NCBI RefSeq assembly: GCF_000620665.1
Contig: NZ_KK211162.1
Coordinates: 452,858-516,857, forward strand
DNA from: Sphingomonas sp. URHD0057
Lineage (GTDB): Bacteria; Pseudomonadota; Alphaproteobacteria; Sphingomonadales; Sphingomonadaceae
Direction of reading: 5' to 3'
Length of the DNA stretch: 64,000 nt
Made by a program: the position numbers and the translations under genes. The notes under the pieces are model-generated. The model did no database searches. It was given only the letters and a program-made list of their open reading frames with translations, and was not told where the DNA came from. The number at the start of each line of letters is the position of its first letter. Position 1 is the stretch's first letter. Positions 8,756-18,406 of the stretch are shown one piece after another.

Positions 8756-9325
8756 TTAGGCGGCCTGGCGCTGTCCGATCAGTTCCTCGGTCGAATAGCC
8801 GCGGCAGAATTCGAAGAGGAGCGTGGCGACGTGCGCCGCGTGGATTTGCTCGGCGGGGATGGTGCCGCCCTTGCCGTCGGGCAGGTCGAAGCAGTCGCAG
8901 GCGTCCGCGGCCAGGATCATGTCCCAGCCCATGTTCGCCCCGGTTCGAATGGTGGTCGAGACGCATTGGTCGGTCGAAATGCCGAAGGCGATCACGTGCC
9001 TGGCGCCAAGCCGCTTGAGGCGAAGGTCGAGGTCGGTGCCGATGAAGGCCGAGTTGACGCTCTTGGTGATCAGCGGCTCGTCGCCTTGCGGGCCGAAGCC
9101 GGGGCGGAAGGCATTTCCCGGCGTGCCCGGGGTCAATGACGAGCCGGGCTCGATCGAATCGTGGCGGACGTGGATGATCGGTCGCCCCTTGGCTCGCCAC
9201 TCGGCGATGAGAGCGAGCCCGTTGGCGTCCATGGCTTTGTTCCAGCGGCGTGGCCAGTAGGAGGCGTCGAAGCCCTGCTGCAGGTCGATTGGCAGGAGCA
9301 CGGTGCGGTCGAGATCAAGGTCCAT
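8756..9325 (-). CDS. Cysteine hydrolase of the isochorismatase family
   Basis: 189 residues. The catalytic triad of the family is visible: Asp14 in LLPIDLQQGFD, the Lys in LITKSVNSAFIGT and the nucleophilic Cys in GISTDQCVSTT. Such enzymes hydrolyse isochorismate, nicotinamide or other amides; the substrate is not evident from sequence. It sits 46 bp upstream of rimO on the same strand and may be co-transcribed. No signal peptide. Confidence 0.9.
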   Translation of the reverse strand: MDLDLDRTVLLPIDLQQGFDASYWPRRWNKAMDANGLALIAEWRAKGRPIIHVRHDSIEPGSSLTPGTPGNAFRPGFGPQGDEPLITKSVNSAFIGTDLDLRLKRLGARHVIAFGISTDQCVSTTIRTGANMGWDMILAADACDCFDLPDGKGGTIPAEQIHAAHVATLLFEFCRGYSTEELIGQRQAA

Positions 9326-9461
9326 GGCTGAAGCTTAACGAAGCGCCGCGGCGGCGGCTCACAAAAAGACTCGTGGAGGTCATAAGCGCAGCTTGAGGCG
9401 GCGCTTGTTCATTGCGCGGCGCGGCGGCTAAAGCGCCCGCGCAGCGAAATCAGGAGTAAGC

Positions 9462-10778
9462 ATGCGCATCGCGATGATCGGCACCGGTTACGTCGGGCTC
9501 GTGTCCGGCGCGTGCTTTGCCGATTTTGGCCACCAGGTAACCTGTGTCGACAAGGACACGGGGAAGATCGACGGGCTCAACGGCGGCGTGATGCCGATTT
9601 GGGAGCCGGGCCTCGAAGCGCTGGTCAAGGCCAATGCGACCCGCGGGCGGCTGACCTTCACTACCGACCTTCCGGCCGCGGTCGAGGGCGCGGAAGCAGT
9701 GTTCATCGCGGTCGGAACGCCGACGCGGCGCGGCGACGGCCACGCCGACTTGACCTTCGTGTTCGAAGCGGTTCGCGAACTGGCCAAGGTGATCGCACCG
9801 GGAACCGTCGTCGTGACCAAGTCAACGGTTCCGGTCGGCACCGGGGACGAGATCGAGAATATCCTCAGGCAGGAAGGCGTCACCGAAGTGTCGGTCGCAT
9901 CGAACCCGGAGTTCCTCCGTGAAGGCGCGGCGATCGCCGATTTCAAGCATCCCGACCGCATCATCGTCGGCGCCGAAGAGGAGCACGCCCGTGAAGCGCT
10001 GCGCGAAATCTACCGGCCGCTGTTCCTCAACCGCGCCCCGATCCTGTTCACGGCGCGGCGCACCGCCGAGCTCATCAAATATGCGGCGAACGCCTTCCTC
10101 GCGGTCAAGATCAGCTTCATCAACGAAATCGCCGATCTGTGCGAGGCGGTCGACGCCGATGTCCAAGACGTGGCTCGCGGCATCGGGCTCGACAACCGTA
10201 TCGGACCCAAATTCCTGCACGCCGGTCCGGGCTATGGCGGCAGCTGCTTTCCCAAGGACACGCTGGCGCTGTTGCAGACCGCTGAAGGCGTCGGCGTCGC
10301 TCAGCGGATCGTCAAGACGACGGTCGAGGTCAATGACGACCGCAAGATCGCCATGGCCGAGCGCGTCGCCCGCGCGCTCGGCGGTGAAGTGAAAGGCAAG
10401 CGCATCGGCGTGCTCGGCCTGGCCTTCAAGCCCAATACCGACGACATGCGCGAGGCGCCGTCGATCCCGCTGATCAAGGGCCTGATCGAGCGCGGCGCCG
10501 AGATCAGCGCCTTCGATCCGGTAGCCCGGCTCCAGGCCGAGGCGATGTTCGACGGCATCGAGTTCGCCGACAGCGCGGAAGCGGCCGCGGCGAATGCCGA
10601 TGCGGTGGTCATCGTGACCGAATGGGACGAGTTCCGCGCGCTCGACCTCGGCACTCTCGCCCGATCGATGCGCGGCAAGACGCTCGTCGACTTGCGCAAC
10701 GTTTATGATCGCGGCGATGCCGAACGGGCCGGGCTCGATTACTTCGGCGTCGGTCGCGGCCGGCTCAATCCGTCCTGA
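9462..10778 (+). CDS. ugd: UDP-glucose 6-dehydrogenase
   Basis: 438 residues from an ATG behind an AGGAG site. It oxidises UDP-glucose to UDP-glucuronate with two NAD+, supplying exopolysaccharide precursors. Visible: N-terminal Rossmann loop MIGTGYVGLVSGACFADFGH, FIAVGTPTRRGDG, the KSTVPVGTG loop, NPEFLREGAAI, the active-site Cys in GPGYGGSCFPKD (about residue 260), and the C-terminal UDP-binding domain with LGLAFKPNTDDMREAPS. Length and motif order match the family throughout. It starts a same-strand run with the next two genes. Confidence 0.95.
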   Translation: MRIAMIGTGYVGLVSGACFADFGHQVTCVDKDTGKIDGLNGGVMPIWEPGLEALVKANATRGRLTFTTDLPAAVEGAEAVFIAVGTPTRRGDGHADLTFVFEAVRELAKVIAPGTVVVTKSTVPVGTGDEIENILRQEGVTEVSVASNPEFLREGAAIADFKHPDRIIVGAEEEHAREALREIYRPLFLNRAPILFTARRTAELIKYAANAFLAVKISFINEIADLCEAVDADVQDVARGIGLDNRIGPKFLHAGPGYGGSCFPKDTLALLQTAEGVGVAQRIVKTTVEVNDDRKIAMAERVARALGGEVKGKRIGVLGLAFKPNTDDMREAPSIPLIKGLIERGAEISAFDPVARLQAEAMFDGIEFADSAEAAAANADAVVIVTEWDEFRALDLGTLARSMRGKTLVDLRNVYDRGDAERAGLDYFGVGRGRLNPS

Positions 10779-10836
10779 TCAATCCGATCCGGACCAAATT
10801 GCATCGGAATTGGGCTGATTGCGTATAGGGGGCCTG

Positions 10837-12105
10837 ATGCCGAACGATCCGCGCATAATTGTCATCGGGCTGGGCTATGTCGGCTTGCCGCTGGCGATCG
10901 CGCTCGCGCGGCGATTCGACGTCGTCGGGTTCGATATCGACGCCGGGCGGATCGCGCAGCTTCGCCAGGGCCATGACCGCACCCGCGAGGTCGATGAAGC
11001 GGATCTTCGCAGCACCTCGCTGACCGTGACCAGCGACGCGCCGGACTGCTCAGGCGGCGACGTCTATATCGTCACGGTGCCGACCCCGGTCGACGGGTCC
11101 AATCGCCCCGATCTGACCGCGGTGGTGGCGGCGACACGGATGATCGCGGGCGTGATCGATCCGGCGCGGCGGCCGACGATCGTCTATGAGAGCACCGTCT
11201 ATCCCGGCGTCACGGAGGACATTTGCGGGCCGGAGATCGAGCGCGCCGGTAGTCTCCAGCGCGGGCGTGACTTCCGCCTCGGCTATAGCCCCGAGCGGAT
11301 CAACCCGGGCGACCGCGCGCATACGATCGACAAGATCGCCAAGGTGGTCGCCGGCGAAGATGCCGAGGTCGTCGAGCAACTCGCCGGGCTGTACGGCGCG
11401 ATCAATGGCGGCAATGTCTTCCGCGCCGCCTCGATCAAGGCCGCCGAGGCGGCCAAGGCGATCGAGAATGCGCAGCGCGACATCAACATCGCCTTCATGA
11501 ACGAGGTCGCGCAGATCTTCTCGAAGATCGGGGTTTCGGTGTGGGACGTGCTCGCCGCGGCGCGGACCAAATGGAATTTCCTTGGCTTCGAGCCGGGGCT
11601 CGTCGGCGGGCACTGCATCGGCGTCGACCCTTATTATCTCAGCCATCTGGCCCAACAGGTCGGCCATGATCCGCAGGTGATCCTCGCCGGCCGCCAGACC
11701 AACGACGGGATGGGCGCGTGGATCGCCGACACGCTGCACGACCGCAGGCGCAAGGCCGGCACCGCGCTCGTCCTCGGCCTGACCTTCAAAGAGAATGTGC
11801 CCGACCTTCGGAACAGCCGCAGCGTCGATCTCGTCCAGCGCCTGAAGTGGCTTGGCTATGACGTGGAGGTCGCCGACCCGCTGGCGCCGGCTGAGGAGGT
11901 CGAGCGCGAATTCGGCTTGAAGGTCTGCGAGCCCGACGGCCGCCGTTACGACTTGGTCGTCGGCGCCGTGTCCCACGACGAGTATCGCGGATTGCCGAAC
12001 GACCGCCTCGTCGCGCTCGTCGCCGACGGGGGCACGCTCGCCGACTTGAAGGGCATGTGGCGCGACCGCAGCTTCGCCGGCGCGATCGATCGCTGGACCC
12101 TATGA
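10837..12105 (+). CDS. UDP-N-acetylhexosamine dehydrogenase (WbpO/TviB-type)
   Basis: 422 residues. It shares the UDP-sugar dehydrogenase fold of the previous gene but belongs to the HexNAc branch: VIGLGYVGLPLAIALARRFDVVGFDID, VPTPVDGSNRPDL, YESTVYPGVTED, GYSPERINPGD, KWNFLGFEPGLVGGHCIGVDPYYLSH (catalytic Cys in GHCIG), and LTFKENVPDLRNS. Expected product is UDP-GalNAcA or UDP-GlcNAcA for capsule or O-antigen. I chose the ATG at 10837; the frame opens earlier only at a TTG (10819). Its stop overlaps the next start (ATGA at 12102-12105), so the pair is coupled. Confidence 0.92.
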   Translation: MPNDPRIIVIGLGYVGLPLAIALARRFDVVGFDIDAGRIAQLRQGHDRTREVDEADLRSTSLTVTSDAPDCSGGDVYIVTVPTPVDGSNRPDLTAVVAATRMIAGVIDPARRPTIVYESTVYPGVTEDICGPEIERAGSLQRGRDFRLGYSPERINPGDRAHTIDKIAKVVAGEDAEVVEQLAGLYGAINGGNVFRAASIKAAEAAKAIENAQRDINIAFMNEVAQIFSKIGVSVWDVLAAARTKWNFLGFEPGLVGGHCIGVDPYYLSHLAQQVGHDPQVILAGRQTNDGMGAWIADTLHDRRRKAGTALVLGLTFKENVPDLRNSRSVDLVQRLKWLGYDVEVADPLAPAEEVEREFGLKVCEPDGRRYDLVVGAVSHDEYRGLPNDRLVALVADGGTLADLKGMWRDRSFAGAIDRWTL

Positions 12106-13382
12106 TGCGGCACGACCGGCTGACGCGAGTGGGTGACGGCTCGATCCTGGTGCGCAAGCGCTTCCAGTTCGCCGGCGCACTGGTCATCGGGGCGCTGCTC
12201 CCGTGGCTGGCGCGCGGACCGATTCTGCCGGGCGAGCTGTTCGAGGCGGCGAGCGTCAACACCCTAATCGGCAACGCGATCGCGATCGTCATCGCATTCT
12301 GGATGCGCCTGTCGATCGAGACCTATCCCGGAATCCGCCGAAGCTATGTGATCTTCCCGTCGGCGCTGACCGGCCACGGCCTGACGATCGTCTATTTCGT
12401 GCTGACGCGCTTCCCCTACGACCGCCTCGCGCTGCTCGCCGGGTTCCTGCTCCACGTCTTCTGGCTGTACACGCTCTACGTCTATGCGGAGCGGGGCGTT
12501 CGCCGGCGGTTCGCGGTCGTGCCGTTCGGCGGGATCGACGGCCTGACCCTGATCGACGGCGTCGAGTGGAAGATGCTCAGCCGTCCGCGGCTCCACGATA
12601 CGCGCGGCTGCCATGCGATCGTCGCCGATTTCTCCGAGGATCTGCCCGACGAATGGGAAGCGTTCCTCGCCGATGCGGCGCTGGCCGGGCGCATGGTCTA
12701 CCAGGTCAAGCAGCTGTCGGAATCGCTGACGGGACGCGTCGAGCTCGAGCATTTGTCCGAGAACAGCTTCGGCTCGCTGCTTCCCGCGCGAGGCTATTTC
12801 CACCTTAAGGGCCTGATCGACTTTCTGTTCGCGTTGCTACTGTTGCCGATCGCGCTGCCGGTGATGGCGGTCATTGCCGCCGCCATCCGCGCCGAAAGCG
12901 CGGGGCCTGTCCTGTTCCGGCAGAAGCGCGTCGGCCATGCCGGCAAGCGCATCACGGTCTACAAATTCCGCACCATGCGCCCGGCCGAGGTCGAGGACGA
13001 GCGGCTCGCGGCGATGACCAGCGATGGAGACGAGCGCATCACGCGCGTCGGCAGGTGCCTGCGTTATTTGCGCGTCGACGAGCTGCCGCAGATCTTCAAC
13101 ATCCTGTGCTGGCAGATGAGCTGGATCGGCCCGCGCCCCGAGGCCGAGGTTCTGTCTGTCTGGTACACCAGCGAGATACCTTATTATCGCTATCGCCACG
13201 TGGTGAAGCCCGGCATTTCGGGCTGGGCCCAGGTCAATCAAGGTCATGTCGCCGAGGTCGGCGAAGTGCACCGCAAATTGCAGTACGACTTCTATTACAT
13301 CAAATATTTCTCGCCCTGGCTCGACCTCCTGATCCTGTTCCGGACGATCAAGACGATGCTGACCGGCTGGGGCGCCAGATGA
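12102..13382 (+). CDS. Polyprenyl-phosphate sugar transferase (initiating glycosyltransferase)
   Basis: 426 residues. The N-terminal part has about four to five hydrophobic helices (residues 15-35, 50-68, 85-100, 108-130), then a soluble CoA-binding-like linker, then a fifth helix HLKGLIDFLFALLLLPIALP (about 234-253) leading into the bacterial sugar transferase domain: GPVLFRQKRVGHAGKRITVYKFRTM, RVGRCLRYLRVDELPQIFNIL, WIGPRPEAE and GISGWAQVN. It places the first sugar-1-phosphate on undecaprenyl phosphate at the inner membrane. With the two upstream dehydrogenases it forms a polysaccharide operon; polymerase, flippase and export genes are not in this window. Confidence 0.93.
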   Translation: MMRHDRLTRVGDGSILVRKRFQFAGALVIGALLPWLARGPILPGELFEAASVNTLIGNAIAIVIAFWMRLSIETYPGIRRSYVIFPSALTGHGLTIVYFVLTRFPYDRLALLAGFLLHVFWLYTLYVYAERGVRRRFAVVPFGGIDGLTLIDGVEWKMLSRPRLHDTRGCHAIVADFSEDLPDEWEAFLADAALAGRMVYQVKQLSESLTGRVELEHLSENSFGSLLPARGYFHLKGLIDFLFALLLLPIALPVMAVIAAAIRAESAGPVLFRQKRVGHAGKRITVYKFRTMRPAEVEDERLAAMTSDGDERITRVGRCLRYLRVDELPQIFNILCWQMSWIGPRPEAEVLSVWYTSEIPYYRYRHVVKPGISGWAQVNQGHVAEVGEVHRKLQYDFYYIKYFSPWLDLLILFRTIKTMLTGWGAR

Positions 13383-13430
13383 ACGGTTTCGGCCGGCTCA
13401 GCGACTGAAGCTCGAGGGAAAGTTGCTTCG

Positions 13431-13973
13431 ATGGAGTTGAAAGAGAAGGTCCCGCGGCGGCGTACTCAGCAGCTGGACGAATATGATCGGCAGATCCTGG
13501 CGATCCTCGAGGAGGACGCGCGCCGCCCGACGGCCGAGATTGCGCGCGCCGTCGGCCTGTCCGGACCGACTACCGCCGAACGCATTGCCCGGATGCGCGA
13601 CATCGGCCTGATCCAGGCGTTCACGATCCGGCTCGATCCGGGCAAGCTCGGCCTCGCCGTTTCCGCGATCGTCGAGTTCGAGCCGCACGACAATGGCGAT
13701 GCCAAGGCCATGGCGGCGGTCGTCGGCCATCCGGCGGTGCGCTCCTGCTTCAAGGTGACCGGCCCGGCGATGCTGATCCTGATCGTCCACGCGGTCGATG
13801 GCGCGGAACTTCACAATGTCCTGCTCGAATTTGCCAGGCACGGCAGTACAAAAACCGCGGTGATCCTCTCCTCCGAGCTCGCCGACATGCCGTTCTTCGC
13901 CGATCGCCCCGAGGTCATCCCGGCGCTGCTCAAACGCAGCACTTCGAACGCGAAGGTCAGCTCGCTCCGCTGA
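13431..13973 (+). CDS. Lrp/AsnC family transcriptional regulator
   Basis: 180 residues. The N-terminal winged HTH reads LDEYDRQILAILEEDARRPTAEIARAVGLS followed by TTAERIARMRDIGLIQAF, which is the Lrp/AsnC signature. The C-terminal RAM (ACT-like) ligand domain follows with a VRSCFKVTGPAMLILIV segment. It likely senses an amino acid or related small molecule. It follows the sugar transferase by 48 bp but is probably functionally linked to the convergent transporter, whose 3' end overlaps it by 17 bp. Confidence 0.92.
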   Translation: MELKEKVPRRRTQQLDEYDRQILAILEEDARRPTAEIARAVGLSGPTTAERIARMRDIGLIQAFTIRLDPGKLGLAVSAIVEFEPHDNGDAKAMAAVVGHPAVRSCFKVTGPAMLILIVHAVDGAELHNVLLEFARHGSTKTAVILSSELADMPFFADRPEVIPALLKRSTSNAKVSSLR

Positions 13974-15249
13974 AGTCAGCGCGCGCCGGCGCGGTTTCGC
14001 GCATTGTCAGGAACACCGGCAGCACGCCAAGCGCAACCAGCGCGATCATCGCGCCCGGCGCCATCGTCCACCCGGTGCGCTCGATCAGCCATTGCGCCAG
14101 CCACGGCGTCAGCCCGCCGAACAGCGCCGTCGCCATGGTTGCACCGAGCGCGAGGCCCGTGACCCGGCCTTCGCCCGGGAATTGCTCGGCGGTCGCCACG
14201 GCTCCAACCGCACTGTACGCTCCGGCGACTGCCGCAAGGACGAGCGCGCCGAGGAGCGCCTGAAGGCGAGTGCCGCTTGCCATGAGGGAAAACATGGCGA
14301 TCGGCAGCAACGCGCTCAGGAGCGAGAGGACGATCAGCACGCGCTTGCGCCCGATCCGGTCCGACCACAGCCCGGTGAAGGGCGTCACCACGATCACGAT
14401 CACCGCGGCGGCGGTCGACAGCCACAGCGAGTCACGTTCGCCGAGCGAGCCGACCGAGGTGAGGAAGGCGGGCACGTAGGTGATCCCGACATAATAAGTG
14501 ATCGATCCCAGCGCGGAGATGGCGAAGGAGCGGGCGATCGCCGCGCGGTGGTTGGTCAGTGCGTGGCGGAAGGGGACTTCGGGCACCGTGCCCGCGGCCT
14601 GCTGCCGCTCGAACTCGGGCGATTCCTGCATGGTCGAGCGCGCGATCCACACGCTCCCGGCAAGCGCGGCGCCGAAGAAGAAAGGGATTCGCCATCCCCA
14701 CGCCTGCAGGTCCGCCTCGCTCAGGCACGCGACGGTCAGTGCCGACACGCCGACGGCAAGCAGTCCGCCGACTTCGCTCGCTGCCGACGCCGAAGAAGCA
14801 ATGAGTCCGCGCCGCCGCTCGGGGGCGCCTTCGAGCAGATAAGCGACGACGCCCGTATATTCGCCGCCGACCGAGAAGCCCATGACGCAGCGCAGCAGGA
14901 TCAGGAGCCAGCCGGCGGCGGCGCCGATCTGGCTGTGGGTCGGGAGGAGGGCGGTTGCCAGCATCGCCGCGGTCATCATCGCCACCGAGCGGAGCAGCAT
15001 GTGCCGGCGCCCGATCCGATCGCCGATATGGCCGAACACGACCGCGCCAAAGGGGCGCATCAGGTAAGCGATGGCGAAGCCGCCGAGCGTAATCAGGAGC
15101 GATTGCGCGCCGCCTCCGAAAAAGACCCGGCTGAGCACCGTCGCGAAGTAAAGATAGAGGGTGAAATCGTACCATTCGACAACGGTCGAGAAGGCCGCGA
15201 CCGCCATCGAGGCGCGAGAGACTGACGGCGGGCGGTCGGATAATGGCAT
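13957..15249 (-). CDS. MFS transporter, metabolite:H+ symporter (MHS) type
   Basis: 430 residues, about twelve hydrophobic segments. The MHS branch of the MFS is suggested by STVVEWYDFTLYLYFA in helix 1, by AYLMRPFGAVVFGHIGDRIGRR (MFS A-motif between helices 2 and 3) and by LRCVMGFSVGGEYTGVVAYLLE in helix 4. Related proteins import organic acids, proline/betaine or shikimate with protons. The ATG at 15247-15249 was chosen over the longer frame, which opens at a TTG (15276). The 3' end overlaps the convergent Lrp gene; regulation by it is inference. Confidence 0.92.
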   Translation of the reverse strand: MPLSDRPPSVSRASMAVAAFSTVVEWYDFTLYLYFATVLSRVFFGGGAQSLLITLGGFAIAYLMRPFGAVVFGHIGDRIGRRHMLLRSVAMMTAAMLATALLPTHSQIGAAAGWLLILLRCVMGFSVGGEYTGVVAYLLEGAPERRRGLIASSASAASEVGGLLAVGVSALTVACLSEADLQAWGWRIPFFFGAALAGSVWIARSTMQESPEFERQQAAGTVPEVPFRHALTNHRAAIARSFAISALGSITYYVGITYVPAFLTSVGSLGERDSLWLSTAAAVIVIVVTPFTGLWSDRIGRKRVLIVLSLLSALLPIAMFSLMASGTRLQALLGALVLAAVAGAYSAVGAVATAEQFPGEGRVTGLALGATMATALFGGLTPWLAQWLIERTGWTMAPGAMIALVALGVLPVFLTMRETAPARADFSGAS

Positions 15250-15327
15250 CGCTGCGAGCTTATTCCCGAAATTCAACCGAATCTAAACCAGATCGGCGCA
15301 TTGCCGTTGGCGGACGAGGAACTTTGC

Positions 15328-17424
15328 GTGGGAGCCTTTGACCGGATCTTGAGAGCGGGGGGCAATTCTGGCCACGAAGAGTCGCGCCCGCAGTCCGCGC
15401 GCGCGGAAGGGCTCATCCAGGAATTCGAGAACAGCGAAAAGGGCTGGTTCTGGGAAACCACGCGGGACGGAACCCTGTCCTATATCAGCGAGTCCGTCGC
15501 GCGCGCGCTGGGACGCGAGCCGAGCGACCTGGTCGACCGGCCGTTCACCGACCTCGTCTCGACCGAGACCGAAGATGGCTCCGCGACGTCGGAACGAACC
15601 CTTGGCTTCTACCTCTCGTCGCACGTCGCCTTTCAGGACCTGATCGTCCGCGCCAAGACCAAGAATGAAATCTGGTGGTCGATTTCCGGCCGGCCGGTTC
15701 ACGATGACGTGGGCCGCTTTTTCGGATTTCGCGGCTTTGCCTCCGACCTGACCAAAATGCGCCAGTCCGAAGTGGAGCTGGACCGGCTCGCACGCCAGGA
15801 CGCCTTGACCGGGCTCGCCAATCGCCAGGCGCTGCGCCGGGCGCTCGACGACGCGCTGGTCGGAGCGGTTCGGCGCAAGCATCGGTGCTCGATCTTCCTC
15901 CTCGATCTCGACCGGTTCAAGGCGGTCAACGACACGCTCGGCCACCCTGCCGGCGACACTTTGCTGCGGCTGGTGGCGCTGCGGCTGACCGACGAAGTCG
16001 GCGAGCTCGGGCAGGTCGGGCGCCTTGGCGGCGACGAGTTCGAGGTCGTGCTTCCGTCCATGTCCTCGAAGGATGAGCTGTCGAAGCTTGCCCAAGGGAT
16101 CATCGGCAGCCTGTCGCGGCCCTACACGATCAACGGCTCCGCGGTTTCGATCGGCGCCTCGATCGGCATCGTCACTTCCGACTATGACGACCGCACGTCG
16201 GACGATTTGATGCGCGACGCCGACCTCGCGCTTTATGCGGCCAAGGCGGCGGGCAAGGGCTGCTTCCGCTTCTTTGCCTCCGAAATGCACGAGGCGGCCC
16301 GCCAACGCCAGTTGATGGAATCGGACCTTCGCGTCGCGGTGGAAAAGGGTCAGCTGTGGGTTGCCTTCCAACCCAGCGTCGACGCGATGAGCGAAGCCGT
16401 CACCGGCTTCGAGGCCCTGGTTCGCTGGGACCACCCGGAACAGGGGCCGATCAGCCCGGCGATCTTCATTCCCCTCGCCGAGGAGATCGGCTTGATCGAT
16501 GAAATCGGCGAATTGGTGCTCCAGACCGCCTGTAAAGAAGCAGCGAACTGGCCCGATACCATTTCGGTCGCGGTCAATCTGTCGCCGGTCCAGTTCAAGT
16601 CGCCGTCGCTTCCGGCAACCGTCAGGGGTGCGCTTGGCGAGGCGGCGCTTGCCGCGCATCGGCTCGAGCTCGAGATCACCGAGGGCGTGTTCCTCAGCAA
16701 CGACGAGCACGTCGATGACATGATCCGCAGCCTCAAGAACATCGGCGTGAAGCTGGCGCTCGACGACTTCGGCACCGGTTATTCGAGCCTGAGCTATTTG
16801 CAGCGCGTCCCGTTCGACAAGATCAAGGTCGACCAGAGCTTCGTGCGGGGCGCGTCCGATCCCACCAGCCGCAACGCCGCGCTCATCCGCGCGATGGTCG
16901 GGCTCGCCTCCGACCTCAAGATGCAGACCACGGCCGAGGGGGTCGAGACCGACGAGGAACTGCAGCTGGTCCGCGATCTCGGCTGCTCGCTCGTCCAAGG
17001 GTATATTTTCGGCAAGCCGATGCCGGCGGAGCAGGCGCGGGAGCTGGCGTCGAAGGGTGCGGTCGAGCGGCCCGACGCGCACCTCGAGAAGCGCGAGCCG
17101 AGGATCCGGATCATCCGCGCCACCCTTCTTCATCATGCCGGGCGAGTGATCGGCGCGCGGCTGCGCAACATCTCGAGCGGCGGCGCGCTGGTCGAATGCC
17201 GCGAGGAAATGCCGGTCGGGGCCCCGATCCAGCTCGACTTCGCCGCCGGCGGCTTGCTCGACGCCAGCGTCCGTTGGGCCGAGGGCACGCAGTTCGGCGT
17301 CGAGTTTGCGGAGAAATTCGACCTCAGGCTGCTCCAGCCAACGAAGCCGGCGCCAAAATCCGTGACGATGATGACGCCGGACTTTCTGACCGCCGGCCCG
17401 GCCGAGACTTCCGAGAGCGCCTAG
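15328..17424 (+). CDS. PAS-GGDEF-EAL-PilZ c-di-GMP turnover protein
   Basis: Start chosen at GTG 15328 because GAGGA lies at 15316-15320 with a 7-base spacer; the frame could also open at TTG 15301. In 698 residues: a PAS-like domain (about 25-145), a diguanylate cyclase domain with intact GGDEF (234-238), a phosphodiesterase domain with EAL (362-364) and its DDFGTGYSSL loop plus the TAEGVET segment, and a C-terminal PilZ domain (about 588-680) with the R-x3-R and N-x-S-x2-G c-di-GMP binding motifs (LRNISSGGALV). No RxxD inhibitory site precedes GGDEF. Both catalytic sites look competent. No membrane helix or signal peptide, so cytoplasmic. Confidence 0.95.
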   Translation: MGAFDRILRAGGNSGHEESRPQSARAEGLIQEFENSEKGWFWETTRDGTLSYISESVARALGREPSDLVDRPFTDLVSTETEDGSATSERTLGFYLSSHVAFQDLIVRAKTKNEIWWSISGRPVHDDVGRFFGFRGFASDLTKMRQSEVELDRLARQDALTGLANRQALRRALDDALVGAVRRKHRCSIFLLDLDRFKAVNDTLGHPAGDTLLRLVALRLTDEVGELGQVGRLGGDEFEVVLPSMSSKDELSKLAQGIIGSLSRPYTINGSAVSIGASIGIVTSDYDDRTSDDLMRDADLALYAAKAAGKGCFRFFASEMHEAARQRQLMESDLRVAVEKGQLWVAFQPSVDAMSEAVTGFEALVRWDHPEQGPISPAIFIPLAEEIGLIDEIGELVLQTACKEAANWPDTISVAVNLSPVQFKSPSLPATVRGALGEAALAAHRLELEITEGVFLSNDEHVDDMIRSLKNIGVKLALDDFGTGYSSLSYLQRVPFDKIKVDQSFVRGASDPTSRNAALIRAMVGLASDLKMQTTAEGVETDEELQLVRDLGCSLVQGYIFGKPMPAEQARELASKGAVERPDAHLEKREPRIRIIRATLLHHAGRVIGARLRNISSGGALVECREEMPVGAPIQLDFAAGGLLDASVRWAEGTQFGVEFAEKFDLRLLQPTKPAPKSVTMMTPDFLTAGPAETSESA

Positions 17425-17464
17425 CATCATTGCGCGGCCGGCGGTTCCGCTTCACTCTGTCTTC

Positions 17465-18406
17465 ATGGTGAAGCTTCTCGTCGTCGCCGCCGTCCTTCTC
17501 ACACTCAGCGGCGCGGCGTCGGCTCAGACCGCGCCGCTTCCCTTCACGCTCAAGCAAGTCGGTCCCGGCGTCTACGCGGCGATCGAGCCCGAGCACCAGG
17601 CTGGGTCGAATGCCGGCTTCGTCATCGGCGACGAGGGCGTGCTCGTGATCGACGCCTTCTTTACGATCGATGCCGCGCGCGCCCTGGTCGGCGAGATCCG
17701 GCGCCTGACGCCCAAGCCGATCCGCTATGTCGTGAACACCCACTATCACGCCGATCATACCGGTGGCGACCAGGTGCTGCGCGACGCCGGCGCCATCATC
17801 ATTGCCCACAAGAACGTTCGCGGGTGGGTGCGCACCAACAACTTCGCCTTGTTCGGCGACCGCATCACGCCCGAGCTGAGAAGCCGGATCGAGGCATTGC
17901 CGCTGCCCGACCTCGTCACCGACACGGACCTGACGGTGTGGCTTGGCGCGCGCAAGGTGATGGTGCGGACCGTGCTCGGCCACACCGGCGGCGACCTCAC
18001 CATCTTCATCCCCGACGCCAACGTGCTGTTCGCCGGCGACATGCTGTGGCGGAAGATCCCGCCCAATTTGATCGACGGCTCGGTCAAGGAATGGGCGGCG
18101 ACGGATGCGGATTTCCTGGGCATGCCGGGCGCGGCGCGGATCCGCTTCGTCCCGGGCCATGGCGATGTCGCGAACGTCAAGGACGTCGAGGAATTCCGCG
18201 GCTATTTGCTCAACCTCCAGCGACTGGTGGGAGAAGGTAGAGCGGCTGGCCTCAAGGATGATGCGCTGGCCCAGTCGGTAGCGCCCAAGCTCAGGGCGCT
18301 CCATCCGGATTGGACCATCAGCGACCGCGCCGCAGCGGCCGAGATTCGCTACATGGATCAGGAACTCGCCGGGACGAAGAAGCGCCCCGTCCCGTCAGGC
18401 GACTAG
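17465..18406 (+). CDS. Secreted metallo-beta-lactamase-fold hydrolase
   Basis: 313 residues. Residues 1-20 form a Sec signal peptide (ending GAASAQ), so periplasmic. The zinc site is complete: NTHYHADHTGGD (HxHxDH), a downstream GHTGGDLTIF His, the AGDML Asp and the PGHGD His. The family hydrolyses diverse substrates; the short quinoprotein-relay-like or subclass-B-like forms are similar, and beta-lactamase activity itself is not established by the motif. Convergent with the PhyH-cupin gene, with a 12-bp overlap of 3' ends. Confidence 0.9.
   Translation: MVKLLVVAAVLLTLSGAASAQTAPLPFTLKQVGPGVYAAIEPEHQAGSNAGFVIGDEGVLVIDAFFTIDAARALVGEIRRLTPKPIRYVVNTHYHADHTGGDQVLRDAGAIIIAHKNVRGWVRTNNFALFGDRITPELRSRIEALPLPDLVTDTDLTVWLGARKVMVRTVLGHTGGDLTIFIPDANVLFAGDMLWRKIPPNLIDGSVKEWAATDADFLGMPGAARIRFVPGHGDVANVKDVEEFRGYLLNLQRLVGEGRAAGLKDDALAQSVAPKLRALHPDWTISDRAAAAEIRYMDQELAGTKKRPVPSGD

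Noticed and set aside
15283..17430. A 715-codon open frame antisense to the GGDEF-EAL gene
   Set aside because: No family motif, composition rich in Arg, Asp and Ala as typical of antisense frames, while the plus strand has a complete multidomain protein.
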